Positions 45,040 to 56,034 of a DNA stretch of 64,000 bases are shown here, one piece after another (the first letter of the stretch is position 1; each line of letters begins with the position of its first letter). The position numbers and the translations under genes are program-made. Under the pieces are notes generated by a model, which worked only from the letters and a program-made list of their open reading frames with translations, was not told where the DNA came from and made no database searches. The stretch is from Methylobacterium sp. 2A (lineage in GTDB: Bacteria; Pseudomonadota; Alphaproteobacteria; Rhizobiales; Beijerinckiaceae), in NCBI RefSeq assembly GCF_009806555.1, contig NZ_VUOK01000003.1:62001-126000 (forward strand), written 5' to 3'.

Positions 45040-45640
45040 GCGGAGCTGGCTGGCGGGGCAGGGGACCCGGGTAGCGGGCGCGCCGCGCTTCCCGCAACGG
45101 ACCCTGGAGCAACGCACGCCGGCCCAATGCCCGCTCGGCGAGACGATCCTGAAGATCTCAAGCGTCGGACTGGCCGGCCCTACAATCCGATGATCCGCAG
45201 CCGCGAGATGGCGCAGCGGATGTACGACCGGCTCGACGATCTGCGCTGGCACACCTCGGTGCCGACGCGACTGAACGAGTTCGCCATCCTGTTTCAGGTG
45301 CGGCTGTGGCGCTCGCAGGTGGCGTGGTTCGCCCATGAGCCGCCGGCCCTCGAGCCCGGGCTCTCCGAGCAGATCGCGGCGGACCTCAATCCGAACAAGC
45401 GGCCGGAGGGCATGAAGCCCGACGAGGACGCCATGTATGATCTCTACCTGGAACTCTCCACGCGGCATGCGGTGTCGGACGAGACCTCCGCGCGGGCCAA
45501 GGCGGTCCTGGGCGAGCAGGGCGCGGTCGATTTGACCGCGCTGACCGGCACCTGCGTGACGGTCGCCATGTTGCTGAGCAGGGCCGAGGAGGGCGTGCCC
45601 GCCCGGCAAGGAGCCGCCGTTCAAGCCCGGAGAGCGGTAG
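45040..45640 (+). pseudogene. Carboxymuconolactone decarboxylase-family pseudogene (frameshifted)
   Basis: The long middle frame reads YNPMIRSREMAQRMYDRL, then VPTRLNEFAILFQVRLWRSQ and STRHAVSDETSARAKAVLGE, a CMD/AhpD-like family seen in proteobacteria. The N-terminal homologous segment QRTLEQRTPAQ, then GETILKISSVGLAGP, is in another frame that joins at about 45180. The C-terminus PPGKEPPFKPGER is in a third frame from about 45602 and ends at the TAG at 45638. A signal-peptide-like stretch (TTAVAILAASGAGW) near 45010-45060 is in yet another frame. At least two frameshifts make this a probable pseudogene, unless the sequence has errors. Confidence 0.75.
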
Positions 45641-45693
45641 GCCAACGCGTTCCGAGAGGCTGGGCGGGGAGCAAAATCAAACCCGGCATGGCC

Positions 45694-45725
45694 GAGCGCG
45701 CCGGCCCCGCGGGACCGGCGCGCTC
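45694..45725. terminator. Perfect GC hairpin between CMD pseudogene and desulfurase
   Basis: GAGCGCGCCGG (45694-45704) pairs perfectly with CCGGCGCGCTC (45715-45725) over a 10-base loop. It lies 5 bp beyond the desulfurase stop on the minus strand and also terminates the convergent pseudogene. It is a likely bidirectional terminator. Confidence 0.55.
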
Positions 45726-45730
45726 CGATG

Positions 45731-47660
<1,930 letters not shown>

Positions 47661-47674
<14 letters not shown>

Positions 47675-49052
47675 GGTAGTTGCCCAGCAGCACGTTATCG
47701 AGACGGGCGATCGCGTCCTCGACCAGCACGGCGGCCGAGAAGTAGCGGGTCACGAGGTGCGAGGCGATCGAGTGGTCGTTGGTGCCCATGTAGCGCACCG
47801 ACAGGCCGGGCTCGATCTCGCCGGTCACGCCCGACTTCTGCAGGCCGACCACGCCCTGCTCGCCCTCGCCGACGCGCAGGAGCAGGATCGAGGTGGTCTC
47901 GGCGCCGGTCGCCGGGTCGATGTCGATCGGCAGCTTGTCGCTCGGCACCAGCGGCACGCCGCGCCACGTGATGAACGGCGCGCCGAACAGGTGCACCACC
48001 ACCGGCGGGACGCCCCGGCGCGTCGCCTCCCGGCCGAAGGCCGCGATGGCGCGGGGATGGGCCACGAAGAAGGCGGGCTTCTTCCAGACCAGGGTCAGCA
48101 GCTCGTCGAGGTCGTCCGGGGTGGGCGGGCCGCTGCGGGTGGGGATGCGCTGGCGCGGGCCGACCTCGCCCAGGAGGCCGAACTGCGCGTTGTTGAGCAG
48201 CTCCCACTCCTCGCGCTCCTTCACGGCGTCGACCGTGAGGCGGATCTGCTCGCGGAGCTGGTCGATCTCGTTGGAGTAGAGATCCGTGACCCGGGTGTGG
48301 GTGTTGAGGATCGTCTGGATGGTCGAGAGGTGGTACTCGCGCGGATCGACCTGGTAATCCACGAAGGTCGTCGGCAGGCGCGGCTCGCCAGTATGGACCG
48401 CCAGGAGCTCTATACCCTGCTCACCGTAGGCGTTGGAGTGGCCCTTCAGGCGCTCGCGCTCCTCCTGATACTGGGCGATCTTGGAGCGGATCTCCTCGCT
48501 CTCCACCGCGGCGGCGTCGAGGGTCAGCAGCGTCACCGCCGACAGGGCCTTCACGGCCGGGGCGGGGGCGGTCTCGCCGGCGAGACCGGCATCGCCGAAA
48601 TAGTCACCCTTCGTGGCGAGACCCTGGCGCAGGCGGCCCTTGTAGGGGCCCGAGAGGGTCAGCTCGACCGTGCCGTCGGCCACCACCGTGAGGCCGCGCT
48701 CGGCGGCGCCCTCCTCGCGGATCACCTCGCCGGCCTGGTGGCGGCTCTCCTTGAACTTGCCCGCGAGCGTCGCGAGCTCGGCATCGCCCAGCCGGCTGAA
48801 CAGCGGCACGGACCGGAGCGACCCGGGGCGGACCACCCGGCCGGTCCCCTCGGTGGCGAGTTCGACCCGGCCGGGCTTGGCCAGCACGACCGCCCGCCGG
48901 TTGACGCGGTAGACCCCGCCCGCCACGTCCACGAAGGGCAGGAGCCGGAGCAGCCAGCGCGGCGTGTTGGCCGCGTTCTGGACAGAAGTGACGGTTGCCG
49001 TCGCAAGGTTGCGTGCCGCCGTGGCGCTGACGCTCAAACCCGGTCCGCTCAT
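47661..49052 (-). CDS. Family 2 encapsulin nanocompartment shell protein
   Basis: 463 residues. C-terminal HK97-fold encapsulin shell (SrpI/MMP-I type): STIQTILNTHTRVTDLYSNE, REEWELLNNAQFGLL, KPAFFVAHPRAIAAFGREA and the end NVLLGNYHDYA. Residues about 78-180 form a cyclic-nucleotide-binding-like barrel (LRSVPLFSRLGDAELATLAG, TVVADGTVELTLSG). The phosphate-binding cassette is degenerate: GDYFGDAGLAGETAPAPAVK lacks the usual Glu and Arg, so cAMP binding is doubtful. The size and this inserted domain suit family 2B, while desulfurase cargo is best known from family 2A. ATG at 49052. It forms the protein shell around the desulfurase encoded downstream. Confidence 0.92.
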
Positions 49053-49469
49053 CGTTCGTCGTCTCCGTCTGGTTGCGGGCGCGCCCCACCGGCCCGCGCA
49101 TCGGCGGGCGGTCCCGTCACTGGAACGGGCCGGGCGCAAGATGTCATGAAGATCGGATCAGCTTTGACGCCCGATCCGGTCTGATGGATCAAATGTTTCC
49201 GCGCGCACCCGAAATGGTGCGATGCTGTCTGCCTGACTCGGCCCGCTGCCGAACCAGCAAAGTCTGAGTAAGGCCTCGAAGCTCAGCCGGTCAACGGAAG
49301 AGCATTTTCATTTGATCATGGTGCATGGGAGATTGACCCCCAGTTTATCGCCGGACGGAGAAGGAAAGCGAAGAAAAATCGGCCGACCGAGAAATTCATC
49401 CTCTGTCGTCCGGCCCGTGCCTGAGCAACCTGAGGATAACATTTCAAAAGAAGGATTTTTCTGGCGACC
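49053..49469. other. 417-bp gap between cysE and the encapsulin shell gene
   Basis: Lower GC than the flanking genes, with no coding frame recognised. It probably carries the encapsulin operon promoter. A D-arm-like GCTCAGCCGG...GAGC stretch at about 49280 does not extend to a tRNA. Confidence 0.5.
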
Positions 49470-50315
49470 TCAGATCCCGTCGCCGAAGCCGAACGACTGA
49501 TCCATGCTGAGCGCCGGCGCCTCCTCCGCGCGCAGGCGCGAGACGACTCGGGCCGGCACGCCCGCCACCGTCGTGTGCGCCGGCACGTCGGACAGCACCA
49601 CCGCGGCGGCGGCGATCTTGGCGCCCTCGCCGATGCGGACATTGCCCAGCACCTTGGCGCCGACGCTGAGGAGCACGCCGCGCTCGATCTTGGGATGCCG
49701 GTCGCCGCTCTCCTTGCCGTTGCCGCCCAGCGTCACCGACTGGAGGATCGACACGTCGTCGGCCACCACCGTGGTCTCGCCGATCACCACCCCGGTGGCG
49801 TGGTCGATGAACACCCCCGAGCCGATTCGCGCCGCCGGGTGGATGTCGCAGCCGAACACCTCGGAGATGCGGCTCTGGACATGCAGCGCCAGGGTCGCCC
49901 GGCCCTGGTGCCAGAGCCAGTGGCCGACCCGGTAGGCTTCGAGGGCGGCGAAGCCCTTGTAGAAGAGGAAGGGGTCGAGATAGCGCCGACAGGTGGGGTC
50001 GCGCTCGCGGATGGCGACGAGGTCGCGCACCGCGTGGGCGCCGGCCTGCGAATCCGCCTCGAAGGCGGAGAGGCAGAGGTCGCGCATCGACAGGCGGGCG
50101 AGGTCGCCGTCGCCCAGCCGGTGGGCGAGGCGGTAGGCCAGCGCGTGGGAGAGGCTGCGCTGGTCGAGGATCGTCGCCTGGATCAGGCCCGCGTAGAGCG
50201 GTTCCTCGATCATCGCGGCCGTGGCCTCGGCCCGCAATTCCGCCCAGACGTCCGACTCGTCGGTGCTGTGGCTGATCGCGCGCAGGGGCGGCTGCAGGGT
50301 AGCGAGCGCGGTCAC
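49470..50315 (-). CDS. cysE: Serine O-acetyltransferase
   Basis: 281 residues. SATase N-terminal helical domain (VWAELRAEATAAMIEEPLYA) followed by the left-handed beta-helix: HPAARIGSGVFIDHATGVVI, then GETTVVADDVSILQSVTLGG and GDRHPKIERGVLLSVGAKVL. The catalytic His/Asp are in the FIDHATG and FEADSQAGAHAV regions. It makes O-acetylserine from serine and acetyl-CoA, the precursor of cysteine. Full-length for alphaproteobacterial CysE, with a C-terminal tail ending in GDGI that can dock into cysteine synthase. It lies upstream of the encapsulin pair, as in known family 2A loci. Confidence 0.94.
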   Translation of the reverse strand: MTALATLQPPLRAISHSTDESDVWAELRAEATAAMIEEPLYAGLIQATILDQRSLSHALAYRLAHRLGDGDLARLSMRDLCLSAFEADSQAGAHAVRDLVAIRERDPTCRRYLDPFLFYKGFAALEAYRVGHWLWHQGRATLALHVQSRISEVFGCDIHPAARIGSGVFIDHATGVVIGETTVVADDVSILQSVTLGGNGKESGDRHPKIERGVLLSVGAKVLGNVRIGEGAKIAAAAVVLSDVPAHTTVAGVPARVVSRLRAEEAPALSMDQSFGFGDGI

Positions 50316-50328
50316 GGAGACGTCCTGC

Positions 50329-50535
50329 TCAGTTCACCCGCCGGAACAGGTCCGGCAGGTAGCGTTCCAGGACGGCATGGCCCTCGAACGCGACATCGAC
50401 GGTGCCCGGGCGCCCGTTCCGGCCGTGGATGCGGACGATTCGGCCCCTGGCATTCCGCCAGATCCCGAGGGCTTCGGCGAGGTCGAGTCGCTCGAACACG
50501 ACCTGATCCCCCCGCCTGATCGCGTCTGCAGGCAT
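50329..50535 (-). CDS. Small conserved-looking protein upstream of cysE
   Basis: 68 residues, not recognised. The ATG at 50535 is preceded by GAGGAG at ideal spacing, and the stop is 13 nt from the cysE start, so it is the first gene of the cysE transcript. The sequence is compact and charged: [20 protein letters not shown], then [20 protein letters not shown], ending [10 protein letters not shown]. It is predicted to be a small beta-rich (SH3/KOW-like) fold with no signal peptide. A longer upstream frame exists but lacks a start signal. Its position suggests a role linked to cysteine synthesis or the nanocompartment. Confidence 0.65.
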   Translation of the reverse strand: MPADAIRRGDQVVFERLDLAEALGIWRNARGRIVRIHGRNGRPGTVDVAFEGHAVLERYLPDLFRRVN

Positions 50536-50807
50536 CCTGTTCTCCTCGTTGCCGGGTTCGGGTGACCGAGCCTGATTCCGTGTCTCGATTCCTGCAGGAC
50601 GGAACGGCATCGCGCCCCAGGAAAGGCCTTCCGCCTCCTCCCCCTCGGAGGAGACGATTTCGTTCGCGACGTGCCCGAATGAGAGCATGTTTTTCGCTAA
50701 GCCATTGTTATATCTCAATAATTGTCGATCCAACGCCGTTTGGCAAGGCTTGTTCCGGCCGATGTCCGGCCCTATCCCGATCCGAAGGACACCGGGATTC
50801 GCGATCG

Positions 50808-51218
50808 ATGGACGCTTACCTTACCGCCCTCGGGGGCGGCCTGCTGATCGGCCTTTCAGCCGCGATGCTGCTGCTGCTCAACGGCCGCATCGCCGGGATC
50901 AGCGGGCTGGTCGCCGGGCTGGCACGGCCGGGCGAACGCTGGCGGGCAGATGCCGCTTTCCTGATCGGGCTGGTCCTCGGGCCGCCGCTCTTCGCCGTGC
51001 TGGCGGGGCATTGGCCGGTGATGCGGATCGCGGCGGGCTGGCCGGTCCTGGCGCTCGCCGGGCTGCTCGTCGGCTTCGGCACGCGGCTCGGCTCCGGCTG
51101 CACCTCCGGACATGGGGTCTGCGGGCTCGCCCGGCTGTCGCCGCGCTCGATCGTGGCGGTCCTGGTCTTCCTCGCCACCGGCATGCTGACGGTGGCCCTG
51201 ATGCGGGTGGCGTCGTGA
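50808..51218 (+). CDS. YeeE/YedE-family membrane protein, first half
   Basis: 136 residues, about four membrane helices. The diagnostic [20 protein letters not shown] loop of YeeE/YedE (DUF395) thiosulfate transporters, with the sulfur-relay cysteine, is intact. The family imports thiosulfate and related sulfane sulfur. Here the transporter is split into two genes: the GTG of the second half overlaps the stop (GTGA). It is transcribed divergently from the cysE/encapsulin genes. Confidence 0.88.
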   Translation: MDAYLTALGGGLLIGLSAAMLLLLNGRIAGISGLVAGLARPGERWRADAAFLIGLVLGPPLFAVLAGHWPVMRIAAGWPVLALAGLLVGFGTRLGSGCTSGHGVCGLARLSPRSIVAVLVFLATGMLTVALMRVAS

Positions 51219-51661
51219 GCGGCGCGGCGCGTCCCCTGGCGGCGCTCGCCGCCGGCCTGCTGTTCGGGCTCGGCCTGTCCCTGTCGGGGATGCTCGACCC
51301 CGCCCGCGTGCGCGGCTTCCTCGATGTCGCGGGCGCCTGGGATTCGAGCCTCGTCTTCGTGCTCGGCGGGGCGGTGAGCGTGTCGGCCCTCGGCTATCGC
51401 CTGTCCCGCCGGCTCCGGCGCCCGGCCCTCGCCGAGACCTTCGATCTCCCGACGGCGCGGCGGATCGATGCGCCGCTGGTGCTCGGGGCCGCCCTGTTCG
51501 GAATCGGCTGGGGCCTGTCGGGCTTCTGCCCCGGCCCCGCCGTGGCGGCCCTCTCGACCGGCGCGGCGCCGGTCCTCGTCTTCGTGGCCGCGATGCTCCT
51601 CGGCATGGCGGCGCACGATCTGGCGCGGGCGCCGGGCCGGCCCACGACGGCGCCGCATTAG
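51215..51661 (+). CDS. YeeE/YedE-family membrane protein, second half
   Basis: 148 residues from a GTG overlapping the first-half stop. Four or so helices, with [20 protein letters not shown] and the second cysteine loop [20 protein letters not shown]. With the preceding gene it makes a two-subunit sulfur transporter (PmpA/PmpB-like layout). The TAG stop lies at the left edge of an 80-bp dispersed palindromic element (51660-51738). Confidence 0.88.
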   Translation: MSGAARPLAALAAGLLFGLGLSLSGMLDPARVRGFLDVAGAWDSSLVFVLGGAVSVSALGYRLSRRLRRPALAETFDLPTARRIDAPLVLGAALFGIGWGLSGFCPGPAVAALSTGAAPVLVFVAAMLLGMAAHDLARAPGRPTTAPH

Positions 51662-51738
51662 AGCCTCTCAAAAACCACCGCTGCGCTGTCGCGGCCAGAG
51701 GGAAATGTCCGGTGCCCGGGAGCTTTGTGAGGCGCTCT
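51660..51738. repeat. 80-bp dispersed palindromic element, copy 2
   Basis: It starts AGAGCCTCTC and ends GTGAGGCGCTCT. The core CGCTGCGCTGTCGCGGCCAG is identical to the copy at 1622-1701. Its first bases overlap the TAG stop of the upstream YeeE-type gene. It could act as a terminator or processing hairpin before the sulfite dehydrogenase gene. Confidence 0.75.
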
Positions 51739-51812
51739 TAGCCGGGCGGCTGCTTGACGCCCTCGCGGTCGCGGCCCAAGGCGGGGGCGCCCCGCGACGG
51801 GAGAGGCTGGCG

Positions 51813-53015
51813 ATGATGGACAGGCGGAGTCTTCTGGCGGCGCTGGCGGCGGGCGCGGGCAGCCGCGCCCTCGCGCCGCTGCCCGCCGCGGCGGACGAGA
51901 CCGCGACGCTGCCCTTCGGCAACGGCGAGCGGCCGCTCGTGGCCTATCCGGGCAAGCGCCCGCTCCTGCAGATGACGGCCCGGCCGCCGCAACTGGAGAC
52001 GCCGTTCTCGGTGTTCGACGAGGGCGCCATCACGCCCAACGACGCCTTCTTCGTCCGCTACCACCTCGCCGACATCCCCACGGAGATCGACCCGCAGGCG
52101 TTCCGCGTCGCGGTGACGGGCCATGTCGAGCGGCCCCTCGACCTGTCGCTCGCGGAGCTCAAGGCCCTGCCGGGATGGACCGAGATCGCGGCCGTCAACC
52201 AGTGCTCGGGCAATTCCCGGGGCTTCTTCGAGCCGCGGATCGCCGGCGGGCAGCTCGCCAACGGCGCGATGGGCTGCGCCCGCTGGACCGGGGTGCCGCT
52301 CAGGAGCGTGCTCGACAAGGCGGGGGTGAAGGCCGGGGCGGTGCAGGTCTCGTTCGGCGGGCTCGACGGGCCGGTCCTGCCGGAGACGCCCGATTTCGCC
52401 AAGGCGCTTCCCCTCGACCATGCCCGCGACGGCGAGGTCATGCTGGCCTGGGGCATGAACGGGCAGGATCTGCCCTGGCTCAACGGTTTCCCGCTGCGCC
52501 TCGTGGTGCCGGGCACTTACGGCACCTACTGGGTCAAGCACCTCAACGCCATCACGGTGCTCGAGAAGCCCTTCGCGGGCTTCTGGATGACGGGTGCCTA
52601 CCGCATCCCCGACACCCCGTGCGCCTGCACCGAGCCCGGCAAGGCGCCCGACAGGACCGTGCCGATCGGCCGGCTCAACACCCGCTCCTTCGTGACCAAC
52701 CTCGCGGACGGCGCGCAGGTGAAGGCCGGGCGCGTGCCGCTGCGCGGCATCGCGTTCGACGGCGGATCGGGCATCAAGGCGGTGGAGATCTCCACCGACG
52801 ACGGCCGGACCTGGAGCCCGGCCCGGCTCGGCCAGGATCTCGGCCGCTACGCTTTCCGGGCCTGGACCGCCGAGGCCGATCTGGCGCCGGGTCCGCATGT
52901 CCTGCGCGTCCGCGCGACCGGAAACGACGGCGGCACGCAGCCGATGGAGCCGCGCTGGAATCCCGCCGGTTACATGCGCAACGTCGTCGAGACGACCCGC
53001 GTGCGGGCGGCCTGA
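51813..53015 (+). CDS. Molybdopterin-dependent sulfite dehydrogenase, SorA/SoxC-like
   Basis: 400 residues. The Tat-type signal MMDRRSLLAALAAGAG is followed by an Oxidored_molyb domain with the molybdenum-ligating Cys131 in VNQCSGNSRGFFEPRIAGGQ and a C-terminal Mo-co dimerisation domain (VPLRGIAFDGGSGIKAVEIS). It oxidises sulfite to sulfate in the periplasm, passing electrons to the cytochrome encoded next. The ATG at 51813 has GGGAGAGG upstream. It follows the sulfur transporter genes and probably deals with sulfite released by local sulfonate or desulfurase metabolism. Confidence 0.92.
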   Translation: MMDRRSLLAALAAGAGSRALAPLPAAADETATLPFGNGERPLVAYPGKRPLLQMTARPPQLETPFSVFDEGAITPNDAFFVRYHLADIPTEIDPQAFRVAVTGHVERPLDLSLAELKALPGWTEIAAVNQCSGNSRGFFEPRIAGGQLANGAMGCARWTGVPLRSVLDKAGVKAGAVQVSFGGLDGPVLPETPDFAKALPLDHARDGEVMLAWGMNGQDLPWLNGFPLRLVVPGTYGTYWVKHLNAITVLEKPFAGFWMTGAYRIPDTPCACTEPGKAPDRTVPIGRLNTRSFVTNLADGAQVKAGRVPLRGIAFDGGSGIKAVEISTDDGRTWSPARLGQDLGRYAFRAWTAEADLAPGPHVLRVRATGNDGGTQPMEPRWNPAGYMRNVVETTRVRAA

Positions 53016-53026
53016 GAGAGATCGAC

Positions 53027-53347
53027 ATGCCCCGCTTCCTCGCGCTGGCCGCCCTCTGCCTCGCGCTCGCCGGAACGGCCGCGCTCGCCGCCCCCCTTAC
53101 CTACACGCTGCCGGAGCCGACCGCGCAGTTCAGGACGCCTCCGGATCCCGGCCACGCGGCCGGATTCCAGGCCGCGCAGGAGACTTGCACAACCTGCCAC
53201 TCGGCCGATTACGTCGCCATGCAGCCGCCCCGGAAGGGGCAGGCGTTCTGGGACGCGGAGGTCGCCAAGATGGTCAAGGTGTACCGCGCCCCGATCGAGG
53301 AGCAGCAGGCCAAGGCCATCGCCGCCTATCTGAGCGCGACCTATTGA
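53027..53347 (+). CDS. Periplasmic monohaem cytochrome c (SorB-like)
   Basis: 106 residues. The signal FLALAALCLALAGTAALA is followed by a single haem motif CTTCH in AAQETCTTCHSADYVAM, with the likely axial Met in VAKMVKVYRAPI. It starts 11 nt after the sulfite dehydrogenase gene. It is the expected electron acceptor of that enzyme and relays electrons to the respiratory chain. Confidence 0.92.
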   Translation: MPRFLALAALCLALAGTAALAAPLTYTLPEPTAQFRTPPDPGHAAGFQAAQETCTTCHSADYVAMQPPRKGQAFWDAEVAKMVKVYRAPIEEQQAKAIAAYLSATY

Positions 53348-53404
53348 GGGCCGGCCTTCGCGGTCCCGCTCATCCGCGGCCTGAGAGCCGCTGAGCGCCA
53401 AGGC

Positions 53405-53830
53405 TCAATCGGCGGGCGTGTAGCGGAGTGTGCCGGCGCGGCGTGTCGGACGGCCGGTATCGTTCGTGTGGTTGATGCCGTCCATCACGGGCACGACCTC
53501 GAAATCGAACGGGCTGACACCCTCAAGACAGGCCACGTTGACCGCGTAGAGCGTGCTGTCGGAGCGCCGCTGATGGTGCGTGTAAATTCCGCAGCGGGAG
53601 CAGAAGAAGTGCTCAGCCGTGCCGGTGTGGAAGCGGTAGCGCGTCAGCACGTCCGCCCCCTGCCGGATCCGGATCCCGCCCGCTTCCGCCATGGCGACCA
53701 CGGCGCCGCGCATGCGGCAATACGAGCACGTGCAGCGTCGGATCGACCGGAAGCCGTCGCTGAGCGCCGCGTCGAATTGCACGGCGCCGCAATGGCACTG
53801 GCCGGCGTGCAGGTTCATGCTGGCATTCAT
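53405..53830 (-). CDS. GFA/CENP-V-family zinc-binding protein
   Basis: 141 residues. The Zn ligands typical of glutathione-dependent formaldehyde-activating (GFA) proteins are visible: AGQCHCGAVQFD, RRCTCSYCRMRG, FFCSRCGIYTHH. The full domain is present. The function of most members is unproven, and some may act on S-hydroxymethyl-glutathione or bind zinc. ATG at 53830 preferred, with a second in-frame ATG four codons later. It appears monocistronic. Confidence 0.9.
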   Translation of the reverse strand: MNASMNLHAGQCHCGAVQFDAALSDGFRSIRRCTCSYCRMRGAVVAMAEAGGIRIRQGADVLTRYRFHTGTAEHFFCSRCGIYTHHQRRSDSTLYAVNVACLEGVSPFDFEVVPVMDGINHTNDTGRPTRRAGTLRYTPAD

Positions 53831-53931
53831 GGCGCCCGGACCTCCTCCTCGCGAACCGAGCGTATCGCCGCGGCAGGGACCGGACAATTCAGAGATTCGC
53901 ACGCGCTCTGTGAGATCGCCTCACGTGAGGG

Positions 53932-54357
53932 TCAATCCGGATTGTGGCCGGCGCGGATCGCCCGCGCGATCTCCGCGCGCCGCGCGACGTAGCCGGGAGC
54001 GGCCATCGGGTAGTCGTGCGGAAGACCGTAGCGTGCGCGGTACTGATCGGGCGTCAGGCCATGAGCCTTGAGGTGGCGTTTCAGGGTCTTGTAGGAGCGG
54101 CCGTCGACGAAGCTGATCAGGCCGTCATGCTGGACCGATTTGCGAATTTCGGCCGCATTCGGCTGCTCGGGTGCTGGCCCGGTATCGGCCGGTGGCGCGA
54201 GCCCTATCAAGGCCTTGTGCACGCCGGTGAGAATCTCCGGCAGGCCGGTCGGTGGAACCGCATTGCGCGCGAGATAGGCTGCGACGATGCGCACCGCGAA
54301 GCCGTCGATTGCGCGCCGAAAATCGGCTGAAAACCGATCCACATCGTGCCGAATCAC
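53932..54357 (-). CDS. MucR/Ros-family transcriptional regulator, zinc-ligand variant
   Basis: 141 residues from a GTG with GGGAG six bases upstream. An ATG 14 codons earlier (54399) is an alternative with no ribosome binding site. The DNA-binding module LISFVDGRSYKTLKRHLKAH and LTPDQYRARYGLPHDYPM is MucR-type, but the cysteine that helps bind zinc in Ros is missing, as in some rhizobial homologues that fold without zinc or with other ligands. MucR proteins are global H-NS-like repressors binding AT-rich sites. Confidence 0.9.
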   Translation of the reverse strand: MIRHDVDRFSADFRRAIDGFAVRIVAAYLARNAVPPTGLPEILTGVHKALIGLAPPADTGPAPEQPNAAEIRKSVQHDGLISFVDGRSYKTLKRHLKAHGLTPDQYRARYGLPHDYPMAAPGYVARRAEIARAIRAGHNPD

Positions 54358-54751
54358 AATGATCTCCCGCGAAAACACATACAATTGCGGGGTACGCATA
54401 CATTATCGCGCGTCAACGTGAGAGAGTGAAGGGTGAGGACCGGCTATGCACGCGTGAGGGGGCAGCGATCGGACCGCACCGATGGCGCAGCCGTCCGGTC
54501 GCGGCGTGCACGATCTGCACGCGGCGGGGCGATCCAGGCGCCTGTGAGCCCCCGGGCGCCGCGGCTTTCTCTCAATCGATCTTCGTGCTCCAATACTATC
54601 TCCGTGCCGCCAGAAGTCTCTCCAAGGAGCAGATCCTCTGCCCCCGCGTCGACAGGCCGAAGAACCGGCCGCAGCCGGGCACCCGCTTTGGGCTGCACCC
54701 CGCGCCCATCCGGGTGCAGGGCGCGTCGGCCTGCGGATCGCGCCGCTGCTG
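54358..54751. other. 394-bp intergenic stretch, no gene recognised
   Basis: Several overlapping open frames exist but none has a family motif. An in-frame extension of the next gene is open upstream, without a start codon. Confidence 0.45.
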
Positions 54752-55120
54752 GTGCTTCTGCTCGCGTCACCGGCCGCCCGCGGGGAGGACGCCCTTGGGA
54801 TGCTCGCACCGGATCGCCCGGATTTCGGTGTGCCGCCCGAATCCGAGATGCGGGCCAGGGTCGCCGCCGAGTTCCCGGATGCGCCCCTCGTCCGGTTCCG
54901 CAAGGTGAGGCCGATGACGGGCGAAACCGGTCGCGACGTCGCGTTCTGCGGCCAAGTCAGCGCGACGCCGCCGGAGCAGCCGGAGCCGAACTTTCACCTG
55001 TTCCTCTACGGCCGGACCGCCGGGACCGAGAGCGTCCAGATCCTCGGGTCCGAATCCCTCAACGGCTACCGCGTCGGGCGCAAGCTGATCGGCGCCCTGC
55101 GGCGCATCGGCTGTCTTTAG
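54752..55120 (+). CDS. Small exported hypothetical protein
   Basis: 122 residues from a GTG. A short hydrophobic leader (LLLASPAARG) is preceded in frame by RIAPLLVL, so the true signal peptide may start further upstream from a non-standard codon or be truncated. The body includes PLVRFRKVRPMTGETGRDVA and FCGQVSATPPEQPEPNFHLF, ending in RVGRKLIGALRRIGCL. It has one cysteine near each end. It is not recognised. The stop TAG is followed at once by a repeat starting AGCGCTCT. Confidence 0.6.
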   Translation: MLLLASPAARGEDALGMLAPDRPDFGVPPESEMRARVAAEFPDAPLVRFRKVRPMTGETGRDVAFCGQVSATPPEQPEPNFHLFLYGRTAGTESVQILGSESLNGYRVGRKLIGALRRIGCL

Positions 55121-55160
55121 AGCGCTCTCCGCCGAAGTGGACGCCGGTTCGGCGCAAGAG
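55119..55160. repeat. Small dispersed palindrome, copy A
   Basis: CTCCGCCGAAGTGGACGCCG, then GTTCGGCG. It matches the element at 62438-62485 (CGCCGAAGTGGACATGGACA, then CCGGTTCGGCGGAG). It lies directly after the stop codon of the preceding gene. Confidence 0.6.
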
Positions 55161-55616
55161 ACGGCGTTGAAACGAAGGCTTAGAGCCGTGCTCGATTGCA
55201 GCGCGATCGGGCCCGGCTCTGGAGCTTCACTCAAGCACTGGCCGGCGTGAAGCGGGCTGCGGGATTGTAACGAGCCTTCGGGGCCGGTGATTCCGGGGCG
55301 GGACGGCCGATGTCATGCTCCCGGAAAGGGACGGCCCGGGAGAACGCAATGACGTGCCGCCGACCTGCCGGGAAATGCCTGATCGCCGCGGATGTCCTGG
55401 TCGGCGCGGGCGCGGCTGCCGCTCAGGGACCGTGGAGATCCTGTCTGTCGACGTCGTCGACAGGGCAGGCCCCTCCAGGAGGCCGCCGCGTGGCGCGCGT
55501 GACCCGTTGCCCCATCCGTGGCGAGAATGTGGCATAAGCTTGACGATTGTCGTCGAATCGGTTTTAAACTTGACCGTTGCGTCGTAGATACGCCCCAAAG
55601 TGCTTTGGAGGTTCCG
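55161..55616. other. 456-bp intergenic stretch, no gene recognised
   Basis: No coding frame with recognisable motifs. The TTAGAGCCGTGCTC motif at 55180 recurs at 57281, after pcaD. The ribosome binding site of the next gene (GGAGG) lies at its right end. Confidence 0.5.
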
Positions 55617-55877
55617 ATGTGCGCGCGGAAGACCTTCTATATCTTTGCCAAGTCGGCCGATGCCCAGCAGTTCTGTGCGGTCCGTCAGGATCAGCCGATC
55701 CCTCGGATGATCGACGGCGTGCAGTGGCGTTACGTGAATTGCATCGATACCTCGCGGGATAAACTGTGCGGCTTCGATCTCGACGAGGCCAATGAAGCCA
55801 TGCGGCATCGCGGCATCTACTTCTACAGGCGCGTATTCACCTTCTCCCGGCCTGGCGATCTGCTTCGGGCGGCCTGA
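55617..55877 (+). CDS. Small hypothetical protein
   Basis: 86 residues. The ATG is preceded by TTGGAGG at good spacing. The sequence MCARKTFYIFAKSADAQQFC and then RYVNCIDTSRDKLCGFDLDE has codon use like its neighbours. There is no signal peptide, four cysteines, and a basic-aromatic C-terminus (FYRRVFTFSRPGDLLRAA). It is not recognised. It may be a small cytoplasmic stress protein, but nothing in the context says so. Confidence 0.7.
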   Translation: MCARKTFYIFAKSADAQQFCAVRQDQPIPRMIDGVQWRYVNCIDTSRDKLCGFDLDEANEAMRHRGIYFYRRVFTFSRPGDLLRAA

Positions 55878-56034
55878 GCGTCGGCCGTCGACGCGCTGCC
55901 GCACCGAAGGCCGTCCTCGCCGGGATGCCGTAAAACGCCGCATCCCGCTTCGCCGGGGCGAACCGATCATCGGGATCGTCGCTTGGCAGGCGGCGGGATC
56001 CGGCGAGCCGGCGCTCGGTTACGGGAGGACGGAC

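Noticed and set aside
49270..49345. tRNA-like D-arm (GCTCAGCCGG...GAGC) in the cysE-encapsulin gap
   Set aside because: No acceptor stem, anticodon stem or T-arm could be paired, so it is not a tRNA gene.
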